From: Hoeflea sp.
Lineage (GTDB): Bacteria > Pseudomonadota > Alphaproteobacteria > Rhizobiales > Rhizobiaceae
Direction of reading: 5' to 3'
Length of the DNA: 64,000 nucleotides
Assembly: GCF_002733955.1 (NCBI RefSeq)
Contig: NZ_NVXQ01000002.1
Location: 1-64,000, forward strand
Position 1 is the first letter of the stretch, and every line of letters begins with the position of its first letter. The notes under the pieces are model-generated. The model was not told where the DNA came from and did no database searches. It saw only the letters and a program-made list of their open reading frames with translations. Of the stretch, positions 25,772 through 35,199 are shown piece by piece. The translations under genes were made by a program, and so were the position numbers.

Positions 25772-27475
25772 ATGAAGACATTAGGCCTATCTAATGAATA
25801 TTATTCGATTTATGGCGCGCTGACCGCCGTTGTCGTCATTCTGGCTGCCAGCCTCAGCCTTCCCCTCGACTTGCCTATGGGCGAAAGTTTCTGGGACACC
25901 TACATCTATATCGATGGCGCTCATCGCCTCTCCGTCGGCCAGGAAATCTACAAGGATTTTCATGCCCCGGTCGGACCGCTCAACTACATTTTGTTCGATC
26001 TGGTGAGTGCGGCTTTTCCCCATGGCAATGTGGCGCTGGTCATTCAATGGTGCCTGATGCTGATCACCCTGCCGGTGATCGCCGTCATCTGCCACCATGC
26101 GCTCGAGCGTGGCGCCTTCGCGGCCTTTGCATTGCTGCTGCCTTACCTGATGTTCTCGATCCTGCCGTTCAACATCATGTCCTGGAACGCGTTTCCCGGT
26201 GTGGACGGTTTTGCCTATTACAACCGGCACAGTGCGGTGCTTTTGTACCTGCTTATTGCCACCCTGTTCTTTGTGCGCAGCCGGGCCGCGCTGATCGGTC
26301 TGGTTTCGGTGCTGTTGCTCAGTCTCGCCTTCGTCAAGATAAACGGCTTTGCGGTGGCTGGCCTGATCCTGGCCTTTGCGCTTGCAACACGAAGGATCGG
26401 CATCGCCACCTCGGCAATCATCGCGGCCCTGTGCCTGACCATCGCCGCCGGTCTGGAATTGTTCACCGGCAGCGTCTCGGCCTATCTGCACTCGGCGCTG
26501 CGGCTGCTTGCCAACAATGAATCGGTCCTGCTGTCCAAACTGGTTACCACCGTCAGTGCCCGGTTTGACGTGATCTTCGCCGCCTCGCTGCTTTCGGCCT
26601 ATCTTCTTGCCTCGCGTTACTGGGGGGCGAGCAACCTTCTTGCGGCCTTTGACCAGGATCACCCGAGGACCCCGAAACCAAACCGGCTGGATCAGGACTG
26701 GCTCTGGCTCGGCGTCATGATCATCGCCGACATTGTCTTTGAATCGCAGAATTTTGGCGGCGCGGCCTTTGTTTCGGTCTGGCCTTTCCTGCTCGTGCTG
26801 TTTCTCGCCACCGAGCCGGAGCGTCGGGCGCGGCTGTCACCCCTGATCGTGCTGATTGCGCTGGTCTCGCTGCCCACCGTCACCAAGATGCTGCACTCGA
26901 CCGCGCGTGCTGCCGCAACTTCGGTGCGGGATGTCTCCATCGGGACCGAGAACCTGCCGGCAAGCATGCGCTTCAGTGCCAAGGCCCTGACCGTGGATGC
27001 TGCACAAAAGGCCCGACCGGTCCTGGTCAAGGGCCGCGAGACCTATGAGAGCTATGCGGACGCCAACATATTGCCGGCCTACTGGCTCTATTTCGATCAC
27101 CGGTTCCAGGTCACCGTGCTCAAGACCATGGACGAGGCGATCGAAGCGATCCGCGCCCGCGAAGCCCTGCTCGACCGCCATTACGAAGTCATCGACGTGC
27201 GCGACTTCGCCAACCCGATCACAGCCGTGATGGGCCGCACCCCGGCGCGTGGCGTGTCGATCGGCGGCGATCCCTATCGCGCGGTGCTGCCGCTGACGGA
27301 TGAGGAAGCCGAGGCGCTGTCGCAGACCGACATCGTGCTGTTGCCGATCTGTCCGGTGACCGCGGCGCGCAAGAAGCTGCTCAGGGATTATGCCCGCGCC
27401 TATGAGGGGTTCAACCGGATCCGGCTGACCGATTGCTTCGAGGCGCTTGAACACCCGCGCTACACAACCCGGTAA
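25772..27475 (+). CDS. Polytopic membrane protein, probable GT-C fold glycosyltransferase
   Basis: 567 residues with about ten hydrophobic helices in the first 390 residues, then a soluble C-terminal domain of about 175 residues, the layout of GT-C enzymes that use polyprenyl-linked sugar donors. The first extracytoplasmic loop has the acidic and aromatic pattern ESFWDTYIYIDGAHRLSVG followed by GQEIYKDFHAPVGP, like the catalytic loop of GT-C families. I do not recognise a specific family, so the activity is inferred. Start at ATG 25772; a GTG start at 25739 is possible. A YegD-type Hsp70 gene follows 174 bp downstream. Confidence 0.55.
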   Translation: MKTLGLSNEYYSIYGALTAVVVILAASLSLPLDLPMGESFWDTYIYIDGAHRLSVGQEIYKDFHAPVGPLNYILFDLVSAAFPHGNVALVIQWCLMLITLPVIAVICHHALERGAFAAFALLLPYLMFSILPFNIMSWNAFPGVDGFAYYNRHSAVLLYLLIATLFFVRSRAALIGLVSVLLLSLAFVKINGFAVAGLILAFALATRRIGIATSAIIAALCLTIAAGLELFTGSVSAYLHSALRLLANNESVLLSKLVTTVSARFDVIFAASLLSAYLLASRYWGASNLLAAFDQDHPRTPKPNRLDQDWLWLGVMIIADIVFESQNFGGAAFVSVWPFLLVLFLATEPERRARLSPLIVLIALVSLPTVTKMLHSTARAAATSVRDVSIGTENLPASMRFSAKALTVDAAQKARPVLVKGRETYESYADANILPAYWLYFDHRFQVTVLKTMDEAIEAIRAREALLDRHYEVIDVRDFANPITAVMGRTPARGVSIGGDPYRAVLPLTDEEAEALSQTDIVLLPICPVTAARKKLLRDYARAYEGFNRIRLTDCFEALEHPRYTTR

Positions 27476-27649
27476 ACCCTCTGCGCACAGGGGCTGATCC
27501 GCGTCAGCATTCAGGCTGGCGACAAACCGGCGGTGAGCCCGGCTGCCGGGTGGACTGGGCCGCCGCCCTGTGGCATGAGGCCCGCTCTCCGGCGGCTGGC
27601 AAATATCCGCGGCCCGCATTCCTTCCCTCTGAATATCTGGAGCAACGCC

Positions 27650-28954
27650 ATGGCGACTGCGCTTGGGCTCGATTTTGGCACAACGAACACGGTTCTGGCC
27701 CAGGTGAGCCAGGGCTCGGAAACCAGATCGGTCAGCTTCGATTCGCCCGCCGGAACCAGCGACACCATGCGCACGGCACTTTCCTTCATCAAGGACCCGA
27801 AGCTTGGCGCCAGCGCGCTCCAGGTGGAAGCCGGCAGTGCCGCCATCCGCGCCTTCATAGACAATCCCGGCGAGTGCCGCTTCCTGCAGTCGATCAAGAC
27901 CTTCGCCGCCTCGCCGCTGTTTCAGGGCACGATGGTGCATGCCCGCAAGTTTCAGTTCGAGGATCTGATGGAGGTCTTTCTCAAGCGGCTCGAACACTAT
28001 GCCGGCGACAGCTGGCCGTCAGACGCCAAACGTGTGGTCACCGGCCGCCCGGTGCATTTCGCGGGCTCAAGCCCTGATGCCGATCTCGCCATGCGCCGCT
28101 ACAGCGAAGCGCTGACGCGGCTGGGCTTTCCCGAGCTGCATTATGTCTACGAGCCTGTGGCTGCTGCCTTTTATTTTGCGCAGAACCTCGATCACGACGC
28201 CACCGTGCTGGTGGCCGATTTCGGCGGCGGCACCAGCGACTTTTCGCTGATCCGTTTCGAAACCCGGGCAGGGCGCATCAGCGCCGTCCCCGTGGGCCAG
28301 TCCGGCGTCGGCATCGCCGGGGACCAGTTCGATGCCCGCATGATCGAGCACCTGGTGGCGCCTGAGATCGGAAAAGGCAGCCAGTTCAAGAGCTTCGGCA
28401 AGCGATTGGACGTACCGGGTAGTTACTATCGCAACTTCTCGCGCTGGAACCAGCTGTCGATCTTCAAGACCACCAAGGAATATGCCGACCTCAAGGCGCT
28501 GGTCCGCCAGGCGGTGGAGCCCGACAAGCTGGAACTGTTCATCGATCTGATCGAGCACGACGAGGGCTATCAGCTCCACCAGGCCGTTTCGGCAACCAAG
28601 ATGGCACTGTCGAGCGCGGATGAAGCCGGGTTCCGCTTCCCCGCACTGGGCAAGGCCGGTCAGAAAACCGTCAGAAGGCAGGATTTCGAGAGCTGGATCG
28701 AGGCGGATATCGCCAGCATCACCGGAGCGCTCGACGTTGTGCTGGCAAAGACCGGCACTGAAGCCGCTGCCGTCGACAAGATCTTCCTCACCGGCGGCAC
28801 CTCCTTTGTGCCCGCCGTCCGCCGCATCTTTTCAGAACGTTTTGCAGCCGACCGGATCGAGACCGGTGGCGAGCTGATTTCGATTGCTCACGGCCTGGCC
28901 CTGATCGGCGAGCGCGAGGACATCGAACAGTGGACGGTGGCCGCAGCCGCATGA
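27650..28954 (+). CDS. yegD: Hsp70 family protein (YegD type)
   Basis: 434-residue actin-fold ATPase related to DnaK but without a normal substrate-binding domain and lid, as in E. coli YegD. Phosphate-1 loop GLDFGTTNTVLAQV at residue 6, phosphate-2 loop VADFGGGTSDFSLIRF near 191, adenosine motif FLTGGTSFVPAVRRIF near 383. The start at 27650 gives the family N-terminus; an upstream in-frame extension lacks homology. Function is unsettled: a chaperone-like ATPase without a known client. Confidence 0.88.
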   Translation: MATALGLDFGTTNTVLAQVSQGSETRSVSFDSPAGTSDTMRTALSFIKDPKLGASALQVEAGSAAIRAFIDNPGECRFLQSIKTFAASPLFQGTMVHARKFQFEDLMEVFLKRLEHYAGDSWPSDAKRVVTGRPVHFAGSSPDADLAMRRYSEALTRLGFPELHYVYEPVAAAFYFAQNLDHDATVLVADFGGGTSDFSLIRFETRAGRISAVPVGQSGVGIAGDQFDARMIEHLVAPEIGKGSQFKSFGKRLDVPGSYYRNFSRWNQLSIFKTTKEYADLKALVRQAVEPDKLELFIDLIEHDEGYQLHQAVSATKMALSSADEAGFRFPALGKAGQKTVRRQDFESWIEADIASITGALDVVLAKTGTEAAAVDKIFLTGGTSFVPAVRRIFSERFAADRIETGGELISIAHGLALIGEREDIEQWTVAAAA

Positions 28955-29079
28955 GCGGCACAGGCCGCAATTGGGACCGGGTTTTCCGTTCCGGCCTCTC
29001 GCGCCTGAACCGGGGTCGCAACAGTATCAGCCAGGACAGTGCTGGCATGTCATCGCCGACCGCAGTGTGGCAGACGCGT

Positions 29080-29114
29080 GGGCGCGATATGGGGCAGGAC
29101 CCCACATCGCGCCC
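29080..29114. terminator. Long hairpin between convergent genes
   Basis: Two 15-nt arms (29080-29094 and 29100-29114) pair except for one position around a 5-nt loop. Read as minus-strand RNA the odd position becomes a G-U wobble, so the hairpin is fully paired in the transcript of the PfpI gene, 13 nt after its stop. There is no T-tract, so it may protect or end the mRNA by another route. Confidence 0.5.
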
Positions 29115-29127
29115 GTTGGCCGAAGAC

Positions 29128-29805
29128 TTACTTCAGCAGCGCCAGCAGCGCCTTGGCTGCTTCTTCCGAGGAAGCCGGGTTCTGACCGGTCACAAGCTTG
29201 CCATCGGTCAGCACGAACGAGGCCCAGTCGTCGCCCTTTTCATAGTGACCGCCATTCTGCTTGAGCATGTCCTCGACCAGAAATGGCACCACACCGGTCA
29301 GGCCCACAGCCTCTTCTTCGGTGTTGGTGAAGCCGGTCACCCGCTTGCCCGAAACCAGCGGCTTGCCGTCGGCGCCATTGGTGGATTTGAACACCGCCGG
29401 TGCGTGGCACACCGCGCCGACCGGACGGTCAGAGCCTGCGAAGGCTTCGATCAGCCGCTTGCTGTCGGCATCATTGGCCAGATCCCACAAGGGGCCGTGA
29501 CCGCCGGGATAGAAGATCGCGTCGAAGCCATCGGCGTCAACTTCGGAAAGCCTGGTGGTCTGAGCCAGCGCCTGCTGCGCCGCCGCGTCGTCCTTGAACC
29601 GCTTGGTGGCCTCGGTCTGCGCGTCCTCGGCATCGCTCTTGGGATCGATCGGCGGCTGCCCGCCCTTGGGCGACGCAAGAACCACGTCGGCCCCGGCATC
29701 CTTCAGCACGTAATAGGGAGCTGCGAACTCCTCGAGCCAGAAGCCGGTTTTCTCGCCGGTGTCGCCAAGCTGGTCGTGAGAGGTAAGTACCATCAGAATT
29801 TTCAT
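29128..29805 (-). CDS. DJ-1/PfpI superfamily protein (type 1 glutamine amidotransferase-like)
   Basis: 225 residues, the Hsp31/glyoxalase III-like branch. The nucleophilic elbow is VGAVCHAPAVF, with the cysteine and following histidine; the partner acidic residue lies in an early GFWLEEFAAPYYVL helix. FYPGGHGPLWDL is the family's substrate loop. Members detoxify methylglyoxal or act as holding chaperones. The ATG at 29805 gives MKILMVLTSHDQLG, the family N-terminus; the longer frame upstream is not coding-like. Lies convergent with yegD. Confidence 0.88.
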   Translation of the reverse strand: MKILMVLTSHDQLGDTGEKTGFWLEEFAAPYYVLKDAGADVVLASPKGGQPPIDPKSDAEDAQTEATKRFKDDAAAQQALAQTTRLSEVDADGFDAIFYPGGHGPLWDLANDADSKRLIEAFAGSDRPVGAVCHAPAVFKSTNGADGKPLVSGKRVTGFTNTEEEAVGLTGVVPFLVEDMLKQNGGHYEKGDDWASFVLTDGKLVTGQNPASSEEAAKALLALLK

Positions 29806-30187
29806 TGCTGTATGTCCAGTCCATGTTCGAAATTTGAAAAACAGGCGCTCCGCAGGGTATCGGACGCGCCGGCGTCCCCGGGGCAACGCAAAGGCGGACC
29901 ACCGGTTCCGGTCGGGAAAGCTGTATCTGGTCTCGTCCCGTATTTTTCCAAGGTCAGGCCGGATCACTTGTTTCGTGATCGGCGGGGGAGTGGCCCGGTT
30001 GCGGAGAACCCCGCCATGTTTGCTGCTTTTTCGGGCTTCGCACTTGCAAAACCTGACGCATGCCTGTAAGCGACGCCTATTCCACACGTGGGGCATGGGT
30101 TGGTCCGGGAGAAATCCGGATCGGTCCGCCGGTGGCGCATAGCGCTCACGCCCTGCGGAGGTTCAACCGGAAACAGGAGTAAAAGGC
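29806..30187. other. Intergenic region and rpsB leader
   Basis: 382 bp between divergent genes. A possible rpsB promoter is TTGCAA (about 30045-30050) with TGTAAG about 17 nt later. Between it and the start codon the leader contains short GC-rich inverted repeats (for example TCCGG / CCGGA around 30105-30120) that may form an S2-binding or other autoregulatory structure. No ORF is supported. Confidence 0.35.
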
Positions 30188-30976
30188 ATGGCATTGCCGG
30201 AATTTTCCATGCGCCAGCTGCTTGAAGCAGGCGTGCACTTCGGACACCAGACTCACCGCTGGAACCCGAAAATGAAGCCGTACATCTTCGGCGCTCGCAA
30301 CAATCTTCACATTCTCGACCTCGGCCAGACCGTGCCGATGATGAACCAGGCTCTCAAGCTTGTGTCCGACACCGTGTCCAAGGGCGGCCGCGTGCTGTTC
30401 GTCGGCACCAAGCGTCAGGCGTCCGAGATCGTTGCAGATGCTGCCGCCCGTTCGGCCCAGTATTACGTCAACGCCCGTTGGCTCGGCGGCATGCTGACCA
30501 ACTGGAAGACCATTTCACACTCGATCCAGCGCCTGCGCAAGCTCGACGAGATCCTTCAGGCAGAAGCTTCGGGCTTCACCAAGAAGGAACGCCTCAACCT
30601 CGAGCGCGAGCGTGAAAAGCTCAACCGCGCGCTGGGCGGTATCCGCGACATGGGCGGCACCCCCGACCTGATGTTCGTCATCGACACCAACAAGGAAGGC
30701 ATTGCCATCCAGGAAGCCAAGCGTCTTGGCATTCCGGTCGTCGCGATCATCGACTCCAACTGCGATCCCGACGTTGTCGATTACCCGATCCCGGGCAATG
30801 ACGACGCCAGCCGCGCCATCTCGCTCTATTGCGACCTGATCAGCCGCGCCTGCATCGACGGCATTGCACGTCAGCAGGGCGCTTCGGGCGTGGATCTGGG
30901 CGAAATGGATGCACCTGCCGAGCCGGCTCTCGAAGCCGCTCCGGAAGCTGCTGAAGAAGCTCCCGCACAGGCCTAA
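30188..30976 (+). CDS. rpsB: 30S ribosomal protein S2
   Basis: Component of the small ribosomal subunit that binds late near S1. Full-length at 262 residues: [21 protein letters not shown] near residue 15, [25 protein letters not shown], and [21 protein letters not shown] in the C-terminal half. The last 30 residues are an acidic Ala/Glu/Pro tail common in alphaproteobacteria. Ribosome site AGGAGTAAAAG. First gene of the translation-envelope supraoperon. Confidence 0.98.
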   Translation: MALPEFSMRQLLEAGVHFGHQTHRWNPKMKPYIFGARNNLHILDLGQTVPMMNQALKLVSDTVSKGGRVLFVGTKRQASEIVADAAARSAQYYVNARWLGGMLTNWKTISHSIQRLRKLDEILQAEASGFTKKERLNLEREREKLNRALGGIRDMGGTPDLMFVIDTNKEGIAIQEAKRLGIPVVAIIDSNCDPDVVDYPIPGNDDASRAISLYCDLISRACIDGIARQQGASGVDLGEMDAPAEPALEAAPEAAEEAPAQA

Positions 30977-30998
30977 ATCCGGGTTTCGGACAAAACCG

Positions 30999-31028
30999 GC
31001 CCGGCCAAGCCATTGTGCTTTGCCGGGC
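30999..31028 (+). promoter_or_regulatory. rpsB-tsf intergenic hairpin
   Basis: GCCCGGC (30999-31005) pairs with GCCGGGC (31022-31028), extended inside by AAGC/GCTT around a cattgt loop. No T-tract follows, so partial attenuation or mRNA processing is more likely than full termination. Confidence 0.5.
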
Positions 31029-31126
31029 TGTCACATTTCAATGGCATGGTTGCATGCCGCCAGGTGATACCGGGTTGTGTGCCGATGTGACGGCAAGACC
31101 CGACACCCCAGAATGAAGAGGCTGTT

Positions 31127-32050
31127 ATGAGCATTACTGCTGCAATGGTGAAAGAGCTGCGCGACAAGACCGGCGCCGGCATGATGGACTGCAAGAAGGC
31201 GCTCGGCGAGACCGACGGCAACATGGAAGCAGCTGTTGACTGGCTGCGTGCCAAGGGCATTGCCAAGGCCGACAAGAAGTCGGGCCGCACCGCTGCCGAA
31301 GGCCTGATCGCCGTTGCCTCCGAAGGCAATTCGGCTGTGGTGGTCGAACTGAACTCCGAAACCGACTTCGTTGCCCGCAACGACGGTTTCCAGGATCTCG
31401 CCCGTTCGATCGCGTCCGTTGCACTGTCCACCGATGGTTCGGTTGAAGCCGTCAGCGACGCGACCGTTCCGTCCACCGGCAAGTCGGTCACCGACACGGT
31501 CAAGGATGCGATCGCCCATATCGGCGAGAACATGAGCTTCCGCCGCTCCACCAAGCTGACCGTCGACAACGGCATCGTTGCCACCTACGTGCACAACGCC
31601 GTCGCCGATGGCCTTGGCAAGCTGGGCGTGCTCGTTGCCGTCAAGTCGACCGGCAATGCCGACGCCCTGGCTGCCATCGGCCGTCAGGTCGCCATGCACA
31701 TCGCAGCCACCAACCCGCTGGCGCTGACCTCTGACGATGTCGACGCTACGATTGCTGATCGCGAGCGCAGCGTGTTCATCGAGCAGGCCCGCGAATCGGG
31801 CAAGCCGGAAGCCATCATCGAGAAGATGGTCGAGGGCCGCATGCGCAAGTTCTACGAGGAAGTGGCGCTTCTCTCGCAGGCTTTCGTCGTCAATCCCGAC
31901 CAGACCGTCGGTCAGGCCGTTGAGGCAGCCGCCGCTGACGCTGGCGCACCTGTCGAAATCGCCGGCTTCGTCCGCTTCCAGCTCGGTGAAGGCATCGAGA
32001 AGGAAGAGAGCGACTTCGCAGCTGAAGTTGCTGCAGCCGCCAAGGGCTGA
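31127..32050 (+). CDS. tsf: Elongation factor Ts
   Basis: Guanine-nucleotide exchange factor for EF-Tu. 307 residues, full length. The N-terminal UBA-like domain has [18 protein letters not shown], followed by the exchange motif [15 protein letters not shown] near residue 80 and the dimerisation core domains. The C-terminus ends in an acidic helix. It is the second gene of the supraoperon, 150 bp after rpsB, with a hairpin in the gap. Confidence 0.98.
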   Translation: MSITAAMVKELRDKTGAGMMDCKKALGETDGNMEAAVDWLRAKGIAKADKKSGRTAAEGLIAVASEGNSAVVVELNSETDFVARNDGFQDLARSIASVALSTDGSVEAVSDATVPSTGKSVTDTVKDAIAHIGENMSFRRSTKLTVDNGIVATYVHNAVADGLGKLGVLVAVKSTGNADALAAIGRQVAMHIAATNPLALTSDDVDATIADRERSVFIEQARESGKPEAIIEKMVEGRMRKFYEEVALLSQAFVVNPDQTVGQAVEAAAADAGAPVEIAGFVRFQLGEGIEKEESDFAAEVAAAAKG

Positions 32051-32087
32051 TCCTGGTCGCCATAGCGGCGCATTGTTGAAAAAACCG

Positions 32088-32119
32088 GAAGGGCATTGCG
32101 TGACAACGCGGTGCCCTTC
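32088..32119 (+). promoter_or_regulatory. tsf-pyrH intergenic hairpin
   Basis: 14-bp stem (32088-32101 with 32106-32119) including two U-G wobbles, closed by a GACA tetraloop. No T-tract downstream on the plus strand; pyrH starts 38 nt later. Confidence 0.55.
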
Positions 32120-32157
32120 GTGTATCCGGGCCTGACACATCAAATCCGGAACAATCC

Positions 32158-32880
32158 ATGTCCTCAGAGCCCCTGTTCAAACGCGTCCTCCTCAAAGCCT
32201 CCGGTGAAGCCCTGATGGGCGAGCAGGGATTTGGCATAGATGTCGCGGTGGTCGATCGGATCGCCGCTGATATCGCTGAAGTGCGCGGCATGGGCGTGGA
32301 GGTCGGCGTTGTCGTCGGCGGGGGCAACATCTTCCGCGGCGTCGCAGTCGCCTCGAAGGGTGGCGACCGGGTCACCGGCGATCACATGGGCATGCTCGCG
32401 ACCGTCATCAACGCGCTCGCGCTTGCCACCTCGCTGCGCAAGCTCGGCATCGACACGGAAGTGCTTTCGGCCATCTCGATGCCGGAAATCTGCCAGAGCT
32501 TTTCTCAGCGCGCCGCCCTGCATCACCTGGAAAAGGGCAGGGTGGTGATCTTTGCCGGCGGCACCGGAAACCCCTTCTTCACCACCGATTCAGCCGCAGC
32601 GCTGCGCGCAGCCGAAATGGGAGCCGAGGCCATTCTCAAGGGCACCCAGGTCGACGGCATCTATTCGGCCGATCCGAAAAAGCATCCCGACGCCACCCGT
32701 TACGACAACATCACCCACGACGAAGTGCTCAACAAGGGGCTTGCCGTCATGGATGTTGCAGCAGTGGCGCTGGCGCGCGAAAATCGAATTCCGATCGTCG
32801 TCTTTTCCATTCACGAAAAGGGCGCATTCGCAAAGATCATGGTCGGCGAAGGCCGGGCAACCATCGTTCGCGATCATTAA
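32158..32880 (+). CDS. pyrH: Uridylate kinase
   Basis: Hexameric UMP kinase making UDP, the precursor of CTP/UTP and of UDP-sugars used for lipid A and peptidoglycan. 240 residues. KASGEALMGEQGFGID at the N-terminus binds ATP phosphates, VVGGGNIFRG is the glycine-rich loop, and AGGTGNPFFTTDSAAALRA is the UMP/ATP pocket. Lies between tsf and frr as in most bacteria. Confidence 0.98.
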   Translation: MSSEPLFKRVLLKASGEALMGEQGFGIDVAVVDRIAADIAEVRGMGVEVGVVVGGGNIFRGVAVASKGGDRVTGDHMGMLATVINALALATSLRKLGIDTEVLSAISMPEICQSFSQRAALHHLEKGRVVIFAGGTGNPFFTTDSAAALRAAEMGAEAILKGTQVDGIYSADPKKHPDATRYDNITHDEVLNKGLAVMDVAAVALARENRIPIVVFSIHEKGAFAKIMVGEGRATIVRDH

Positions 32881-32888
32881 CCGCGGTC

Positions 32889-32905
32889 GGCGCGATGAGC
32901 GCGCC
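32889..32905 (+). promoter_or_regulatory. pyrH-frr intergenic hairpin
   Basis: Perfect 6-bp stem GGCGCG/CGCGCC with a 5-nt loop, 8 nt after the pyrH stop and without a T-tract. Confidence 0.4.
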
Positions 32906-32942
32906 GCGATGAACATAGGCTTACTTGCAGGGAGAACTGGCG

Positions 32943-33503
32943 ATGAGTGCAGGCGCTGACTTGAAAGAACTCAAACGTCGCATGGAAGGCGCAATTACGG
33001 CCTTCAAGAGTGATATCTCATCATTGCGGACCGGTCGCGCGTCCGCCAACGTGCTTGATCCGGTCATGGTCGAAGCCTATGGCTCGCGCGTGCCGCTCAA
33101 CCAGGTGGCCAATGTCACCGTGCCCGAGCCGCGCATGCTCGGCGTCTCCGTCTGGGACAAGCAGATGGTCGGCGCGGTCGATCGCGGCATCCGCGAAGCC
33201 AATCTGGGCCTGAACCCGATTGTCGATGGCACCAATCTGCGCATCCCGCTGCCGGACCTCAACGAGGAACGCCGCAAGTCGCTGGTCAAGGTGTCGCACA
33301 CCTATGCCGAAAACGCCCGGGTCGCGATCCGCAATGTGCGCCGCGACGGCATGGACACGCTGAAGAAGGCGGAAAAGGACGGCGACATCAGCCAGGATGA
33401 CAGCCGCCGCGAAGCCGAACTGGTCCAGAAGATGACAGACGAGAAGATTTCCGAGATCGACAGCTTGCTCGTCGAAAAGGAAAAGGAAATCATGCAGGTT
33501 TAG
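32943..33503 (+). CDS. frr: Ribosome recycling factor
   Basis: Splits post-termination 70S ribosomes with EF-G. 186 residues, the usual length, with [32 protein letters not shown] at the N-terminus (three-helix bundle) and the head domain [17 protein letters not shown]. The ATG at 32943 has GGGAGAA upstream; the ATG at 32925 would add six residues and lies before that site. Follows pyrH by 62 bp. Confidence 0.97.
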   Translation: MSAGADLKELKRRMEGAITAFKSDISSLRTGRASANVLDPVMVEAYGSRVPLNQVANVTVPEPRMLGVSVWDKQMVGAVDRGIREANLGLNPIVDGTNLRIPLPDLNEERRKSLVKVSHTYAENARVAIRNVRRDGMDTLKKAEKDGDISQDDSRREAELVQKMTDEKISEIDSLLVEKEKEIMQV

Positions 33504-33541
33504 GCGCGACTCGCGTGACCAGTCGGGAAATGGCCAGAACA

Positions 33542-34285
33542 ATGCAATCTGAAGCACCCACAAGCTCGCCGCGGCATGTCGCCATCATCATGGATGGCAA
33601 CGGCCGATGGGCGGAAGCACGGGGTCTGCCACGCACCGCCGGTCACCGGGCCGGCGTCGAGCGGGTTCGCGAGGCCGTGCGGACCGCCGCCGAAGCCGGG
33701 ATCGACTACCTGACACTGTTTGCCTTCTCGTCAGAAAACTGGAGGCGGCCCGAAGAGGAAGTCTCCGACCTGATGGGGCTGCTGCGCTTCTTCATTCGCA
33801 AGGACCTGGCGGAACTGCATCGCGAGAATGTGCGCGTCAAGGTGATTGGCTGTCGCCAGAGCATTCAGCCCGATATCCGGGCCCTGCTCATCGATGCGGA
33901 AGACCGCACCCGGGACAACACCGGCATCACGCTTGTCATCGCCTTCAATTACGGCGCCCGCGACGAACTGGTGCGTGCGGCCCGGAAGATAGTGCAGGAC
34001 GTGCAGTCGGGGGTTCTTGATGCAGCCGCGATTGACGAGGCTGCGGTTTCGGCCCGGGTCGATACCGCCGGCATTCCCGATCCCGACGTGGTGATCCGCA
34101 CCAGCGGTGAACAGCGTCTGTCCAACTTCCTCTTGTGGCAGGCGGCCTATTCCGAATTCGTCTTCCTGCCCTGCCTGTGGCCGGATTTCGACCGCGCAGC
34201 ATTCCATGAAGCATTGGCTGAATATGCCGGCCGGGAGCGCCGTTTTGGCGCCGTCTCCGCACCCGGAATTGCGGTCGGCTCCTGA
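33542..34285 (+). CDS. uppS: Isoprenyl transferase (undecaprenyl diphosphate synthase)
   Basis: Cis-prenyltransferase making the C55 lipid carrier for peptidoglycan and O-antigen. Catalytic N-terminal motif [17 protein letters not shown]; later [14 protein letters not shown] and the C-terminal [19 protein letters not shown] and YSEFVF are all intact. The start is uncertain: ATG at 33542 gives the typical 247 residues, but ATG 33530 and GTG 33515 are open. The stop overlaps the cdsA ATG by one base (TGATG). Confidence 0.95.
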   Translation: MQSEAPTSSPRHVAIIMDGNGRWAEARGLPRTAGHRAGVERVREAVRTAAEAGIDYLTLFAFSSENWRRPEEEVSDLMGLLRFFIRKDLAELHRENVRVKVIGCRQSIQPDIRALLIDAEDRTRDNTGITLVIAFNYGARDELVRAARKIVQDVQSGVLDAAAIDEAAVSARVDTAGIPDPDVVIRTSGEQRLSNFLLWQAAYSEFVFLPCLWPDFDRAAFHEALAEYAGRERRFGAVSAPGIAVGS

Positions 34286-35121
34286 TGTCGCGCGAACTCA
34301 GACTGCGCATCGTCTCCGGGGTCATTCTCGGCATTCTCGTGCTTGCCGCCACCTGGGCCGGCGGCATCTGGTTCAGAAGCCTTGCGGTCCTGATCATGGT
34401 GCTCATGCACTATGAGTTTTCCACCATCACCAATGCCACCACCAAGGCACCGCTTGCCAACGCCATCGGCTGGATGGCCATCCTTGCCACTGCGGTCTTC
34501 ATTCTGACGCTGTTGCCGCAGATGGCTTTTGCGGCAATCTTCATCGGCGCCTGTGGAGCAGTACTCGCCGGGGTCACGCGTGGCGGCGGCCTCTGGTCTG
34601 CGACCGCGATTGTCTATGCCGGGTTTTCCGGCCTGGCGCTTGCCGAGATCCGCGGAGAAGGCCATTTCGGCCTCTTCGCCATGCTGTTTATCTTCGCCAT
34701 TGTCTGGTCGACCGATATTCTGGCCTATTTTTGTGGCCGCGCCCTGGGCGGACCCAAGCTTGCACCGCCGATCTCTCCGGGCAAGACCTGGTCAGGCGCT
34801 GTCTGCGGGGCTGTCGCCGGTGTGGTGGCAGGTGTCGGCGTGGCGATGATCGTGCGTCAGGACGGCGGTGTTATGATTGCGCTGATCGCGCTTGTGTTGT
34901 CGATCGCATCGCAGATCGGCGACCTTTTCGAATCCTGGGTCAAGCGCCGCTTCGGTGCCAAGGACTCAAGCCGCCTGATTCCGGGCCATGGCGGCGTCAT
35001 GGATCGTGTCGATGGTCTTGTCTTCGCCGCATTTGCCGCCTTTTTGCTGGCGAACCTTCTGCCTTTCGCCGATCATGCCGGTGGCGTTGACGAGCTTGCG
35101 GCAAGGTTGCTCGGTTTATAA
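34285..35121 (+). CDS. cdsA: Phosphatidate cytidylyltransferase
   Basis: Integral-membrane enzyme forming CDP-diacylglycerol from phosphatidate and CTP, the branch point of phospholipid synthesis. 278 residues, about eight hydrophobic helices. The family signature near the C-terminus is present: SWVKRRFGAKDSSRLIPGHG followed by GVMDRVDGL, with the metal-binding Asp residues. Starts within the uppS stop codon, so translation is coupled. No dxr gene lies between frr and uppS or cdsA, unlike E. coli. Confidence 0.95.
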   Translation: MSRELRLRIVSGVILGILVLAATWAGGIWFRSLAVLIMVLMHYEFSTITNATTKAPLANAIGWMAILATAVFILTLLPQMAFAAIFIGACGAVLAGVTRGGGLWSATAIVYAGFSGLALAEIRGEGHFGLFAMLFIFAIVWSTDILAYFCGRALGGPKLAPPISPGKTWSGAVCGAVAGVVAGVGVAMIVRQDGGVMIALIALVLSIASQIGDLFESWVKRRFGAKDSSRLIPGHGGVMDRVDGLVFAAFAAFLLANLLPFADHAGGVDELAARLLGL

Positions 35122-35133
35122 CCGGACCGGACA

Positions 35134-35182
35134 GGCAGCATTGGCTGCCCAGGCACACATGGACGCTGGCAAACAGGCGTCC
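35134..35182 (+). promoter_or_regulatory. cdsA-rseP intergenic hairpins
   Basis: Two neighbouring hairpins fill this 78-nt gap: GGCAGC/GCTGCC with loop attg (35134-35149) and GGACGC/GCGTCC with a 10-nt loop (35161-35182). Neither has a T-tract; rseP begins 17 nt after the second. Confidence 0.4.
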
Positions 35183-35199
35183 CGAAAGGATCCGATCAC

